From NCBI RefSeq assembly GCF_900696045.1, contig NZ_LR216287.1, forward strand, positions 1,178,001 to 1,242,000: DNA of 64,000 nt. Reading direction: 5' to 3'. A program made the translations under genes and the position numbers. Position 1 is the first letter of the stretch. Every line of letters begins with the position of its first letter. Positions 19,929 through 29,994 of this stretch are shown in pieces. Below the pieces are notes generated by a model that was given only the letters and a program-made list of their open reading frames with translations, was not told where the DNA came from and ran no database searches. The DNA is from Candidatus Nitrosocosmicus franklandus. GTDB lineage: Archaea; Thermoproteota; Nitrososphaeria; Nitrososphaerales; Nitrososphaeraceae.

Positions 19929-22886
19929 ATGGCAGAAAAAAGTTTTTTTAAATCAGAGAAGAATAAAAAAATAACCAAATATCTTCTTGTAATCGCTGTA
20001 CTGTGCTTGGCTTTTTCAATTGCTTTCATACTTAGAGCTTATCCGATAAAGTATGGGTTTTATCTTAATGAATTTGATCCATTTTTTGATTATAGAGCTA
20101 CAGAATACATAGTAAATAATGGGATAGTAGCGTATTTTGACTGGCATGATTATAAATCATGGTATCCAGATGGCAGAGACATAGCAGGAACATCTCAGTC
20201 GGGCTTGCACCTGACGGCGGCCATTCTTTACCAAATTTTCGGACTGAACATGAAGTTAATGGATTTTACCATATGGTTTCCAGTTGTCATTGGGTCGGCG
20301 TCAACCGTATTAATATTCTTGCTAGTGCGAGTAATAACAGGTAGTACTGTTCCTGGCTTAATTTCATCTCTATTTTTTGCTGTGAGTCCAGCAATAATAC
20401 AAAGAGGTAACTTGGGTTGGTTTAAGTCAGAACCATTGGGACTATTTTATGGTCTTAGTGGTACTTACCTCTTCTTATCAGCCCTAAAGGATAAAAAATA
20501 CAAACATATAGTCCCAAAAGCAATTTTTGGAGGAATTTTAATAGGACTTGCAGTAACCTCATGGGGAGGATCTCAATATTTCGTAATACCGATTGGAATC
20601 TTCATAATAGTATTAGGATTTGTTTCTAAAGACCTCAAAAACAACTTGATAGTCGCCGTTTTGTTTACAATATCAGTCATCTCTGTGGCTGGTGCATTTC
20701 CAAGACCAGGAATGTCGTTTGTTATCGGTCTTCCAGGTATTTTATTAATGACCAGTACACTTTTCTTATTTGTAACCACTATAGTGAGATTAAAAAGTCC
20801 AGAGAGAAGAGCAACTCTGAAGACTGCAGTAGTATTAGGGATTTTCGTAATAATTGGAATTTCTATAGTGGCAGGAGGTTTTTACAAAACGCCATCATTT
20901 AGGTATCTCAATGCCATCAACCCGTTTCTCTCTGCAGAGAATAAACTAGTAGAATCAGTTGCAGAACACTTTACACCTACCCTAGTAGACTACTTTAGGC
21001 AGTTTTCGGTTCTAATAATTTTCGCAGGCTTGGGAATATGGCTGGCGTTTAAGAACAAGAGTAATAATTCCAATATGATTTTTGCATTGATCATAGGATT
21101 AACAGGGATTTACATTAGTGCGACATTTGCAAGATTGCTAGTATTTGCGTCGTTAAGTATTATAATACTATCAAGTATAGGGATTTACCAATCGATAAGA
21201 AGTATAACATCAATCAGAGCAGAATACGAACAAAGAGCCTTATCAACTTCTGCTTCTTCTTCCTCATCATCACCATCGTCCGCATCATCTGGTTCCTCTT
21301 CTCCGTCAAAAAAGGACGATTCGAAGATGAGAAAAGAGATGAAGATGAAGATGAGAAAGGACATCTTGCCTTATGTGGGTTTTGCAGGGATATTGATAAT
21401 TATGCTCACCATTCCCATGGTTTATGACAGCAATACAAACTGGATTACATCTGCTGATGTTCCAACTTCAATAGCTAATGGAGGTACTAACTATAGATTG
21501 ACTACTGATGATTGGATTGAAGCGCTGGATTGGATATCTGAGAACACACCCGAAGATTCGGTGATAACATCATGGTGGGATTATGGATATTGGATTACTA
21601 CACTTGGAAATAGAACATCTATTGCTGATAATGCAACGATTAACCAAACAAGGATTGAAACTATAGCAAAGATGTTTATCAGTCCGGAAGAGGAAGGATG
21701 GAAAATTGCCAACGATCTAAAATCAGACTATATATTGATATACATAGTAGGACAAAAGCTTCCGTCATTAGACCCTGCAAATCCAATTCCACTTTACGTA
21801 CTGGGTAGCGGAGGAGACGAAAGCAAGAAACAATGGTTTATCCGTATAGGAGGATTTAATGAAGCAGAATACGTAAGATCTGACGGCATAACTCCGACTG
21901 ACAAGTTATGGGATTCACTTTTAGGAAACATGATGCCCTTTGAGACAGTTGGATACTTTAATCCTAGTACTGGTACCCTGTCACCGACATATCAACCAAA
22001 CACTATTCCATTTTACACAAAGAATATCAAGTATCCTAAAGGCAATACAGAAGAACCTTTGTCTTTAGAATACGCGTCAAAGAGCTTTGAAAGCAATGAT
22101 CCAGGATTATTTTTTGGGGTCTTGTTATACAAAATAAATCAAGACTATAATCCCGACTCGGACACATCCAATGCTACAGCCACATCCACCAATGGAACAA
22201 CAACATCTGGATCAGCATCTTCATCATTGCTTTCCTCTGAGTCAGAAATAGGAGGTGTAACAGAAGGAAACCGCAATAATACAACAAATAATGGAACCAG
22301 CACCTCAAACTTACAGTCTAATATTTTAAATAATATGGGTAATACAACATCTTCGAATAACAACTTGACAAATGCTAACAACAATAATAACAATATCGCT
22401 CCGACTGCAACTATTGAAACAACACAAGGTCCAATAAAAGTAGAGTTTTATCCAGATATAGCTCCAAATCACGTAAAGAACTTTCAAGATCTAGCCCGTA
22501 AGGGATTTTATGACGGGATAGTATTTCACCGGATAGTTCCCGGATTTGTAATCCAAGCAGGTGATCCAAATACAAAAAATGATAGTGCTAGTAGAGACTC
22601 TTGGGGAACAGGGGGTCCAGGATATACCATAAATCAGGAATTCAACAGTATACCACATGAAAGGGGAATATTATCTATGGCTAGAACAAACGATCCCAAC
22701 AGCGCAGGTTCGCAGTTTTTTATAGTCCTCAACGATTCAAAATTTCTGGATAACCAGTATACCGTTTTTGGCAGGGTAATAGAGGGATTAGAAGTAGTTG
22801 ATAAGATTGCCAATACTACAACCAATTCAATGGATCAGCCACAAGACCCTAATGCAGCACGAATTACCAAGATAACAGTTCAATAA
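19929..22886 (+). CDS. aglB: Oligosaccharyltransferase AglB/STT3 fused to a C-terminal cyclophilin
   Basis: 985 residues. The N-terminal half has about 12-13 membrane helices with the metal-binding NEFDPFFDYR near residue 50. The catalytic WWDYG signature sits near residue 549 in the extracellular domain. A Ser-rich charged loop (about 437-475) lies between membrane helices. After the AglB globular domain comes an Asn/Thr/Ser linker full of N-x-S/T sites, then a complete cyclophilin domain (826-985) with FHRIVPGFVIQAGDP, including the catalytic Arg, and SQFFIVL, GRVIEGLEVVD. AglB transfers lipid-linked glycan to Asn outside the membrane; the cyclophilin would isomerise Xaa-Pro bonds in the same place. 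No stop or frameshift separates the parts. Confidence 0.95.
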   Translation: MAEKSFFKSEKNKKITKYLLVIAVLCLAFSIAFILRAYPIKYGFYLNEFDPFFDYRATEYIVNNGIVAYFDWHDYKSWYPDGRDIAGTSQSGLHLTAAILYQIFGLNMKLMDFTIWFPVVIGSASTVLIFLLVRVITGSTVPGLISSLFFAVSPAIIQRGNLGWFKSEPLGLFYGLSGTYLFLSALKDKKYKHIVPKAIFGGILIGLAVTSWGGSQYFVIPIGIFIIVLGFVSKDLKNNLIVAVLFTISVISVAGAFPRPGMSFVIGLPGILLMTSTLFLFVTTIVRLKSPERRATLKTAVVLGIFVIIGISIVAGGFYKTPSFRYLNAINPFLSAENKLVESVAEHFTPTLVDYFRQFSVLIIFAGLGIWLAFKNKSNNSNMIFALIIGLTGIYISATFARLLVFASLSIIILSSIGIYQSIRSITSIRAEYEQRALSTSASSSSSSPSSASSGSSSPSKKDDSKMRKEMKMKMRKDILPYVGFAGILIIMLTIPMVYDSNTNWITSADVPTSIANGGTNYRLTTDDWIEALDWISENTPEDSVITSWWDYGYWITTLGNRTSIADNATINQTRIETIAKMFISPEEEGWKIANDLKSDYILIYIVGQKLPSLDPANPIPLYVLGSGGDESKKQWFIRIGGFNEAEYVRSDGITPTDKLWDSLLGNMMPFETVGYFNPSTGTLSPTYQPNTIPFYTKNIKYPKGNTEEPLSLEYASKSFESNDPGLFFGVLLYKINQDYNPDSDTSNATATSTNGTTTSGSASSSLLSSESEIGGVTEGNRNNTTNNGTSTSNLQSNILNNMGNTTSSNNNLTNANNNNNNIAPTATIETTQGPIKVEFYPDIAPNHVKNFQDLARKGFYDGIVFHRIVPGFVIQAGDPNTKNDSASRDSWGTGGPGYTINQEFNSIPHERGILSMARTNDPNSAGSQFFIVLNDSKFLDNQYTVFGRVIEGLEVVDKIANTTTNSMDQPQDPNAARITKITVQ

Positions 22887-22900
22887 GATATTTTTTTATC

Positions 22901-23992
22901 TCATTTAGATACCAAGCCATAATAGATGAAAGGTAACACGGTACTTACATCAGCATGAATAGTAACTTGTTTGGCTTGAGTAGTAACTTTACCCCACGAA
23001 ATTGCTTCCGCAACAGGAGCACCACTTAAACTACCATCCCACTCAGAAGCTGTTGTAATATAAACAGCATAATCTAATCCACCCCTGTATTGATTCCACC
23101 AAAGGGTATGATGTTTTGATAACCCCCCACCCATCATAAATGCGCCAGTCATTTTGGCATCAAATATCATCTCGGATAAAATCGTTTGGTCCCTCAATAC
23201 ATCGACTTTAAAATCCTTATGAGATTGATTGAACAGCCAAATTTGGTTACCCACGGCACCATCTACTATTCCTGGAACTATTACAGGAATATCGTTTTTG
23301 GTAGCCCAGTATAAGAAGGAAGATTCATTTAGATGGCTTCCGATAAACCGGAGAATTTCAGAAGGTGCCAATCCTAGTGACTGTGATTGCGATTGCAAAC
23401 GGGATTTATTGATATTATAAAACTCCTGTAAGATAGGCTGGATTTTAGTTTCGATTAATGGGCCGTAATTATTGTTAGGAATAAGTATGTTACCTAATCG
23501 ATGAATTTCCTTTTCCAAAAGGAATTGATCGTTTAACCTAAAATCACCTTCATAATATGAAGAAAAGGACTTTGCAATATCATGATCCAACGCACCGCAT
23601 GTAGTTATAACGCAATCGAACATTCTATTTTTTATCATATCTCGAATGATACCCCGATTTCCAGTTGATACTAGAGCCCCAACAAATGAAAGGAACCTGG
23701 TGCAGTTTTTTTCTTCTATCATTTTTTTCAGTATTTCGATACCATAGGCCAGGTGTCTCCCTTCAAATCCACCCGAATCAGCCATGCCACTTAGGATTTG
23801 TTTCAATGATGTATTTCTGTTAATTGAATAATCGCTTACAGTTTTGGAAAGATATTCCAGGTCTGAACTATGTTTAACTATTGCATCATTATTTTTGATT
23901 TTTCTTTTACTGTTACTGTTAATATTGTTTTCTTTAAGGTCATTATTGTTATTCTTTCTGTGTCTTTCCTTTCTTTTTATGTAGTTCAACAA
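22901..23992 (-). CDS. dys: Deoxyhypusine synthase
   Basis: 363 residues. The catalytic lysine motif is present as LSGAPVAEAISWGKV near the C-terminus, and the NAD/spermidine regions FVGALVSTGNRGIIR, CVITTCGALDHDIA and VIVPGIVDGAVGNQIWLF match the family. The enzyme moves aminobutyl from spermidine to a lysine of aIF5A. A basic, Asn-rich N-terminus of about 50 residues precedes the core. It is divergent from a second family member with about 105 bp between. Confidence 0.9.
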   Translation of the reverse strand: MLNYIKRKERHRKNNNNDLKENNINSNSKRKIKNNDAIVKHSSDLEYLSKTVSDYSINRNTSLKQILSGMADSGGFEGRHLAYGIEILKKMIEEKNCTRFLSFVGALVSTGNRGIIRDMIKNRMFDCVITTCGALDHDIAKSFSSYYEGDFRLNDQFLLEKEIHRLGNILIPNNNYGPLIETKIQPILQEFYNINKSRLQSQSQSLGLAPSEILRFIGSHLNESSFLYWATKNDIPVIVPGIVDGAVGNQIWLFNQSHKDFKVDVLRDQTILSEMIFDAKMTGAFMMGGGLSKHHTLWWNQYRGGLDYAVYITTASEWDGSLSGAPVAEAISWGKVTTQAKQVTIHADVSTVLPFIYYGLVSK

Positions 23993-24098
23993 TGGATGTA
24001 ATTATTTTCGTATTAATAAACTGCATCGGGTAACATCCTCTTTATTATCCATCAACATAGCGATTACAAATATATAAGTTGGATATTGATTTAAGGGA

Positions 24099-25184
24099 TT
24101 GAACCATAACCGACATAGTTTTTCAGGAAAAAAAATAGATCCTCCAGAGATTTCTGCTAATATGAGCGTTTCAGAAATGGTAGATTTATTTAGAAACACA
24201 GGATATAATGCACGAAGATTAGCAGAGGCAGCTGATATATTGAAAAAAATGATCGAATCTAATGCCACTGTTTGTTTGACCATTGCTGGGGCATTAACAC
24301 CTATTGGATTTGGTAAAATGATAGCAACTATGATGGAAAAAGGTTTTGTGGATTGGATAGTTACTACGGGAGCGAATGCCTATCATGATTTACATTTTGC
24401 ATATGATTTGCCGGTTAGGCAAGGTCATTTTGATGTTGATGATGATATATTGTATTCAAAACAAATCGTGAGAATTTATGATGTCTATATAAAGGAATAC
24501 GGTACTCTCCAATCCCAAGATCTGATAATTCAGAGAAATATTCAAAAAATTTACCAAAAAGACATAGACATCTTAAATTGTTCAACTGCAGACTTATCTT
24601 ATTTAATAGGGAAGGAAGCCTTTGAAAAGTCTAAATCGCCTGAGAAATCCTTTATGGTAGAAGCGTTCAAATCCAATGTCCCAGTCTATATACCTGCGCT
24701 TAGTGACTCGTCAATTGGATTAAACATGTTGCCATCAATGCTAGATGGAAAAAGGTCAATAAATCCTATTAAAGACATTGCAGAATCAACAGCAATCCTT
24801 TGGAAAAGTAAAATTTCTGGGGGATTTGAACTGGGTGGAGGCGTTCCTAAGAACTTTTTTCAACAGACTGGTCCAGCACTATATCAAATTCTAAAAATAA
24901 AAGAAGGCGGTCATGATTTTATAGTCCAGCTTACTGATGCGAGACCCGATACAGGAGGATTGTCAGGTGCAACATTACAAGAAGGAAAAAGCTGGGGAAA
25001 AATCAAGACATCTCATAAAGGAAATGTAATAGTTTATGGAGATTCATCGGTTTATTTTCCAATTCTCTGTTCGTATTTGCTAAGTGAATGCGAGCCCAGA
25101 GAGAGAAAACAGATATTCAAAGAGAAAGATTTGTGGGTAGAAGAAATGAAGAATCAATATTTAACTTCTAAATCCAAGACCTAA
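24099..25184 (+). CDS. Deoxyhypusine synthase-like protein (second paralogue)
   Basis: 361 residues from a TTG start. Family motifs are TIAGALTPIGFGKMI, WIVTTGANAYHDLHFA, VPVYIPALSDSSIGLNM and LSGATLQEGKSWGKI with the catalytic-site lysine kept. The surrounding sequence (IVQLTDARPDTGGLSG) differs from classic deoxyhypusine synthase, as in the DHS-like group of archaea and bacteria that may act on other polyamine substrates. It starts back-to-back with the other copy. Activity is uncertain; one of the two presumably modifies aIF5A. Confidence 0.85.
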   Translation: MNHNRHSFSGKKIDPPEISANMSVSEMVDLFRNTGYNARRLAEAADILKKMIESNATVCLTIAGALTPIGFGKMIATMMEKGFVDWIVTTGANAYHDLHFAYDLPVRQGHFDVDDDILYSKQIVRIYDVYIKEYGTLQSQDLIIQRNIQKIYQKDIDILNCSTADLSYLIGKEAFEKSKSPEKSFMVEAFKSNVPVYIPALSDSSIGLNMLPSMLDGKRSINPIKDIAESTAILWKSKISGGFELGGGVPKNFFQQTGPALYQILKIKEGGHDFIVQLTDARPDTGGLSGATLQEGKSWGKIKTSHKGNVIVYGDSSVYFPILCSYLLSECEPRERKQIFKEKDLWVEEMKNQYLTSKSKT

Positions 25185-25351
25185 TCATGAAAATTTCCGG
25201 TTTTCCTTCTTTATCTCATAACAATAACAAACAGGTAATAATTTGGAATACTGCAGAAAAAATATTTAAAACAAACAGAAACCCTATCATTCAAACGACA
25301 AGAAACAGTAACATAAAAAGGTTGAAAATGGATATTGTAATTAGTCGTTAA

Positions 25352-25813
25352 ATGTCGGAATTCAATCAACTATTGGTAAGAAGGATAAAAAATGGTACTG
25401 TGATAGATCATATCGAGGCATCAAGGGCTTTACTTGTCCTTAACATTTTGAATATTACAGGCCAGGAGGGAAATGTAATAACTGTAGCATTAAATGTTCC
25501 AAGCGTTAAACAAAATAAGAAAGACATCATAAAAGTGGAAAACAAATTTTTAGAAAAGAAAGAAACCGACAAGCTAGCACTTATTGCACCTAATGCAACC
25601 ATCAACATAATCAAAGATTACAAATTGATTGAAAAAAGAAGAATTCAGCTTCCAGATAAAATAATAGGATTTTTCAAGTGTCCAAATTTAAGGTGCATAA
25701 CAAACACAGAAGAAGGATTAAGTTCAAAAATAGAGATCATTGATGAAAAAGAAATACTAATGAAATGTCAATACTGCGCAAGGTCAATAACCACCAGTGA
25801 ATTAATCAAATAG
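25352..25813 (+). CDS. pyrI: Aspartate carbamoyltransferase regulatory chain
   Basis: 153 residues. The N-terminal nucleotide-binding domain (LLVRRIKNGTVIDHIEA) and the C-terminal zinc domain with CPNLRC and CQYC are complete. PyrI binds CTP/ATP and the PyrB catalytic trimer in pyrimidine synthesis. No pyrB lies next to it in the window, unlike the usual pyrBI pair; the partner must be elsewhere. Confidence 0.95.
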   Translation: MSEFNQLLVRRIKNGTVIDHIEASRALLVLNILNITGQEGNVITVALNVPSVKQNKKDIIKVENKFLEKKETDKLALIAPNATINIIKDYKLIEKRRIQLPDKIIGFFKCPNLRCITNTEEGLSSKIEIIDEKEILMKCQYCARSITTSELIK

Positions 25814-25999
25814 TCAAAATAATTCAAAAAAGTTGTACTATAAGAATTTCAAATTTATCTATTATCTGCGGATCTGTAGATGAGCATATGTGTGTATGAA
25901 TGTTTATTATCTAGATAATTTTGGCATGCATTATCAATTAAAAAAAGGTTAATTGCGACATTTTAAGTTCAAGCAGGTTTTATAAATATTAATCACCAT

Positions 26000-26569
26000 C
26001 TATTCTCCTCTACAAACCTCGCAAGTATATGATCCATCAGCATATAGTAGAAAATCAGACCATTCGCCACATTCATCACAGTATCCAGAAATGTTTCTAG
26101 GTGAGCGCCCGATTTCACCTCGTATAAGCAAAGATTTTTCAGAAACTACATCGAATAATTCTGGAGTAACAGCGAGAACATCAGATACAGAGATAATTCC
26201 AACAAGATTACCTTTATGAGTTACGCCCAGGCGTTTAATCCCATGTTGTCTTAAAAGTCTTGCAGCGGAGGTAATACTCTCCTCACCGTTAATTGAAACC
26301 AATGGTTGCATTATACTTGATGCCTTTATTTCGGAAGGAATATGACCTAAAGCAACTGATTTGGAAACAATGTCCCAGTCTGTAACAATACCCAAAGGTT
26401 TGTCATTATCTATAATGATGATACTTCCAATTTTAGCGTCAGTCATTAGTTTTGATATCTTAACAAGATCATCGTTAGGCCCAGCATGAATAATAGGGCT
26501 ATTCATAACATCACTAACCAAAACTCGTGTAGTCATTCCCGTGGTTTCGTCTCTAATATCTTTAGACAC
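26000..26569 (-). CDS. CBS-domain pair protein with C-terminal zinc ribbon
   Basis: 189 residues. Two CBS domains (VSDVMNSPIIHAG ... IVTDWDIVSKSV and SSIMQPLVSINGEE ... IISVSDVLAV) are followed by a zinc ribbon CDECGEWSD ... CEVCRGE. CBS pairs sense adenosine nucleotides; the ribbon may contact nucleic acid or protein. The target is unknown. It is read in the same direction as the RqcH gene upstream, with about 80 bp between. Confidence 0.9.
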   Translation of the reverse strand: MSKDIRDETTGMTTRVLVSDVMNSPIIHAGPNDDLVKISKLMTDAKIGSIIIIDNDKPLGIVTDWDIVSKSVALGHIPSEIKASSIMQPLVSINGEESITSAARLLRQHGIKRLGVTHKGNLVGIISVSDVLAVTPELFDVVSEKSLLIRGEIGRSPRNISGYCDECGEWSDFLLYADGSYTCEVCRGE

Positions 26570-26648
26570 ATCAAATCTTCAGTGTTTGAATTTAATTACT
26601 TTTCTATTCATAGATTCCAAAGATAATTCAAACAACTATAACATAGAT

Positions 26649-28712
26649 CTATTCGCTCTGTTGAAGAACGTTGAACTCATGTTTGAATTCTCCTTTTTCA
26701 ATTGGCAAAAGTTTAAACTGACCCACAGGAAGAATTCGCACGATTTCATCTATGGAAAGATTTTTTAAGTGATTTATAACGCTGTCAGGAAATTCATTTT
26801 TTAAAGAATATTCTACAAAATCGGCCTTTATTTTTTTTGAAGCCTTTACTACATCAAAACCCGAGGGAGTGATCTTTCTCAAACACACTGATCTTTTGGC
26901 GATAGCCTGAGGAGGGCCAACGATCAATAATGGTCTTTCATCGACAAATGAAAGCCCTATTGCTAGTTTTATTTCCAAGTTTTTAACAAAATTCTTTTTA
27001 CCTTCAATTATAAACGCGCCTTTAGGCAGATATTGACCCGTTGGAGCTCCCTTCTTAACTTGATAAGGATAAACCCAATAAGCATCAGCCGAAGAAAGAT
27101 TATCTTTCCAAGATCTACTGAAAGATACAGTTGCTTGGGACACCTGTAGTATACTTTGAGAGATGTCTTCGACGGACTTGGTATTGGCGTTTTTTAATAT
27201 AAAGAATGGAGAGCCATGCACCTCTGCATGAAATACATAGTCATTTTCAGTCAAATGTTTTCTTATAAGCACCGAATTGGAAGAAGAATCTCTGCCTCCA
27301 ATGGCTAACATATCATCGGTAGTAAGAAACCACCTATATTTTTCGTACCATTCTTTATTAGTTAAGATTTTGATTTCCGACAATGGTTTCTTGTTTTTTT
27401 GTTTTTGGATTTTTTCCATTTGCTCAAGTAACCTTGCTCTAGAGGCTTCGATGGTGGTCAAGCCCCTTTCCATTTCTTTGGCAGCATTAAATAAAAGTGA
27501 CGAAATTTTCGGAATATTGATATTTCCTTTGTCCAAAGGTACTTTTTCTCCCATGATTTCCAGATAATCCTTACCCTTTATACTTACGATCTTGGCACCA
27601 AACTCATTTAATAACTCGGTTAGTGGTTGGTCATTATATTTCTCTGAAATAGCCTGCTCAGAAGAAGAAGAAGAAGAAGCGTAATGAGATGAAAAAGAAC
27701 CGGTAGAAGCTTTTTGCATAAGCAAAGTGGCAAAATTTCGAAGTTGGTTTGATTTTGAAAGAACTAGTTCTTTGGCTTTAGCCTGTTCATCTAAATCATG
27801 CTCTATTGATTCAATCTGTTTTTCTAACTCCGAATTTCTACTTGTGCTATTTTGCAAGATAGTATAATTCAAGTATTCGTCAATCGCTTCAGCATATGAA
27901 CTAAATCTTTTAACGTATTTGGAATCTACATCGATAGGAATTACAGGACTGATATCTAAAGGATTCTTGTTTTCGTCTAATATCAGACTTGGTTCATGCC
28001 CGACTCCAGCAGCAATATTTCTTATAACAGAGGTTAATACCCCGAACAAAATTTTTGTTTCAGAAGGAGTCAAATCTTTGATCTTCTTATTGGAAATCTT
28101 AGAATCATGAACAGCGAGTTCAATAAATTTCTTGGAAATGGACAAAGTTCTGCCCAACCATCTCTTTAAATCAATATTTTCAGAGTCACTTTTATCAAGT
28201 AAGGACAAAAAATCAGCATAGGTTATAGATAGAGGGTCGATTCCTCTTGTAGGTGGAGGAAAATACTTTAGACCGGTTCTTAGAATTCGGTGTCTGACAT
28301 TAATTGGGTTTAGAATGTTAAGAATTTTATAAGAATCATTACAAATTATTATATTTCCTTGACCGAACAATTCAACAATTAGGTAATATTTTACTCCTTG
28401 GATACTTTGAAAAACAAACTGAACTATTCGTTCCCCCTGAATTACAAAGGCATCTATAAGTTTGGAGCGTTCTAGATAGGTCTTGATCTTCTTTAGAATG
28501 TCATTGTCTTCAATAATAGAGTATTTGTATTTGGTAATACAAATTCCAAATGTAGAAACAAGAAGAGAGACATCATTTTTTTGAGAATGATGAAATTTGA
28601 TTATCAGAGAGTTTTTTGTTATAAGTGAAATGTTACTTACGTAATAAACGCTATCGATAACTTGTTTGATGTTATTTACGATAAATCTTAGCTCAATCTC
28701 CGAAATGGCCAT
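26649..28712 (-). CDS. rqcH: Rqc2/NEMF/RqcH homologue (NFACT family)
   Basis: 687 residues. The NFACT-N domain opens the protein (ISEIELRFIVNNIKQVIDSVYYVSNI), a helical coiled-coil middle follows (ELEKQIESIEHDLDEQAKAKEL), and the NFACT-R/DUF814 domain has RWFLTTDDMLAIGGRDSSSN and EVHGSPFFILKN. Homologues bind obstructed large ribosomal subunits and extend stalled chains with Ala tails for degradation. A short Ser run sits in the coiled-coil part. Length and domain order match archaeal members. Confidence 0.93.
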   Translation of the reverse strand: MAISEIELRFIVNNIKQVIDSVYYVSNISLITKNSLIIKFHHSQKNDVSLLVSTFGICITKYKYSIIEDNDILKKIKTYLERSKLIDAFVIQGERIVQFVFQSIQGVKYYLIVELFGQGNIIICNDSYKILNILNPINVRHRILRTGLKYFPPPTRGIDPLSITYADFLSLLDKSDSENIDLKRWLGRTLSISKKFIELAVHDSKISNKKIKDLTPSETKILFGVLTSVIRNIAAGVGHEPSLILDENKNPLDISPVIPIDVDSKYVKRFSSYAEAIDEYLNYTILQNSTSRNSELEKQIESIEHDLDEQAKAKELVLSKSNQLRNFATLLMQKASTGSFSSHYASSSSSSEQAISEKYNDQPLTELLNEFGAKIVSIKGKDYLEIMGEKVPLDKGNINIPKISSLLFNAAKEMERGLTTIEASRARLLEQMEKIQKQKNKKPLSEIKILTNKEWYEKYRWFLTTDDMLAIGGRDSSSNSVLIRKHLTENDYVFHAEVHGSPFFILKNANTKSVEDISQSILQVSQATVSFSRSWKDNLSSADAYWVYPYQVKKGAPTGQYLPKGAFIIEGKKNFVKNLEIKLAIGLSFVDERPLLIVGPPQAIAKRSVCLRKITPSGFDVVKASKKIKADFVEYSLKNEFPDSVINHLKNLSIDEIVRILPVGQFKLLPIEKGEFKHEFNVLQQSE

Positions 28713-29050
28713 TTGAATAATAATATTATGTTTTTAATGAATATAATAACGTAGGTGGATGATGTGCTATCATTTTTTCTCCATCTCTCCACTTCTCCAC
28801 CCCTGTTCCTCGCCACCTATGTTCCTGGCTACCACTCTTTCTCTCAACCTTCCTGTCCATAGTACAGAGGATGCGGTAAGCCGAGGGTGTGAGTATGAAG
28901 GCAATAAATAATAGTATTAGTTGTTAAAACAGCATCAAAATATAGATAATCAGGTATTTTTTGGTTTTTGGTTATCCCCAGGTAGGTTATTGTTAGAATT
29001 ATGAAAAGCAGAGATTAAATGTGGTTAATTAAAATTATTAGCACATACCA
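28713..29050. other. Intergenic gap with a pyrimidine-rich tract
   Basis: The gap between divergent genes holds a C/T-rich stretch on the plus strand (about 28776-28860) unlike the AT-rich surroundings, flanked by TAGGTGG and CCACCTA (28752 and 28813) that could pair. I see no ORF or known RNA. The promoter of the following operon must lie toward its right end. Confidence 0.4.
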
Positions 29051-29344
29051 TTGCAAATAGAAGATAAAATTTATTATTTAAGAATCGTTTTCGCTGCAAT
29101 AGCAGGATCGATTTTAGGTATTATAGTAAAGCCCAATTCGGATCAGTCTAATACAATTGGATTGACAATACTAATAGGCATTATTTTTTATGCGATATCT
29201 CAAATAATTGCAATCAGAATAGCTAAAAATGTACCCAAGGATAAAAAGAAAAAAGTCATTACCATTGCAATTTTTGGATTTATGTTCATGCTATTGGTAT
29301 TTATGATATTAATATACACGATCATGAACCAAAGCATCATATAA
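29051..29344 (+). CDS. Small membrane protein with three transmembrane helices (possibly EMC6-like)
   Basis: 97 residues, TTG start. Three hydrophobic helices (IVFAAIAGSILGIIV, GLTILIGIIFYAISQIIAI, VITIAIFGFMFMLLVFMILIY) with a basic loop VPKDKKKK. Length and topology resemble archaeal EMC6-like proteins, but no specific motif proves it. It is 15 bp before cbiT and probably co-transcribed with the cobalamin genes. Confidence 0.6.
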   Translation: MQIEDKIYYLRIVFAAIAGSILGIIVKPNSDQSNTIGLTILIGIIFYAISQIIAIRIAKNVPKDKKKKVITIAIFGFMFMLLVFMILIYTIMNQSII

Positions 29345-29359
29345 TTTGAAAGAAGATAG

Positions 29360-29947
29360 ATGACATGGAATTACAAGACTCCAGGTATTCCAGACGAATT
29401 ATTTGACAGGACTGAAAATGTACCTATTACAAAAGAAGACATCAGATCTATAATTATCAGTAAATTGCGTTTAAGAGAAGGGATTACAGCCATTGATATA
29501 GGATGTGGCAGTGGAAGTATAACTGTAGAAATCTCTCTTCAAACCAGAGCCAAGGTATTTGCGATAGATTCGGATATGGATGCAATAAATTTGACTGAAA
29601 AAAATCTCACAAAATTTGGGGTTTTAAATAATGCAGTTATTATTCATGGAAGGGCCCAAGATGTATTGCCAACCTTGCCGATGGTTGAAGCAATAGTAAT
29701 TGGTGGAACTACTGGAGAAACTGACAGAATAGTAAAGCTAGCACTATCAAAATTGAATAAAGGGGGAAGACTAGTTCTCACGTCGATTCTAATAGAGACC
29801 ATTTACAATGCTCTTAAGGCTATGCAAGAATCAAATTTACAAGACATAGACATTACTCAGGTAACGATTGCTAAGTCAAAGAAAACAAGTTCTGGTACAA
29901 TGATGATATCAAGAAATCCAGTCATAATTTTTTCTGGTACCAAATAG
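29360..29947 (+). CDS. cbiT: Cobalt-precorrin-6B C15-methyltransferase (decarboxylating)
   Basis: 195 residues. The opening GIPDELFDR followed by PITKEDIRSIIISKLRL and the AdoMet site AIDIGCGSGSITVEIS identify CbiT. It methylates C15 and decarboxylates the acetate side chain in corrin-ring synthesis. It is followed by two further corrin methyltransferases, forming a cobalamin operon. Confidence 0.93.
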   Translation: MTWNYKTPGIPDELFDRTENVPITKEDIRSIIISKLRLREGITAIDIGCGSGSITVEISLQTRAKVFAIDSDMDAINLTEKNLTKFGVLNNAVIIHGRAQDVLPTLPMVEAIVIGGTTGETDRIVKLALSKLNKGGRLVLTSILIETIYNALKAMQESNLQDIDITQVTIAKSKKTSSGTMMISRNPVIIFSGTK

Positions 29948-29994
29948 ATGTTCAAATATGAACATTTTAATTAAAATAATTTAGAATTCTACTT

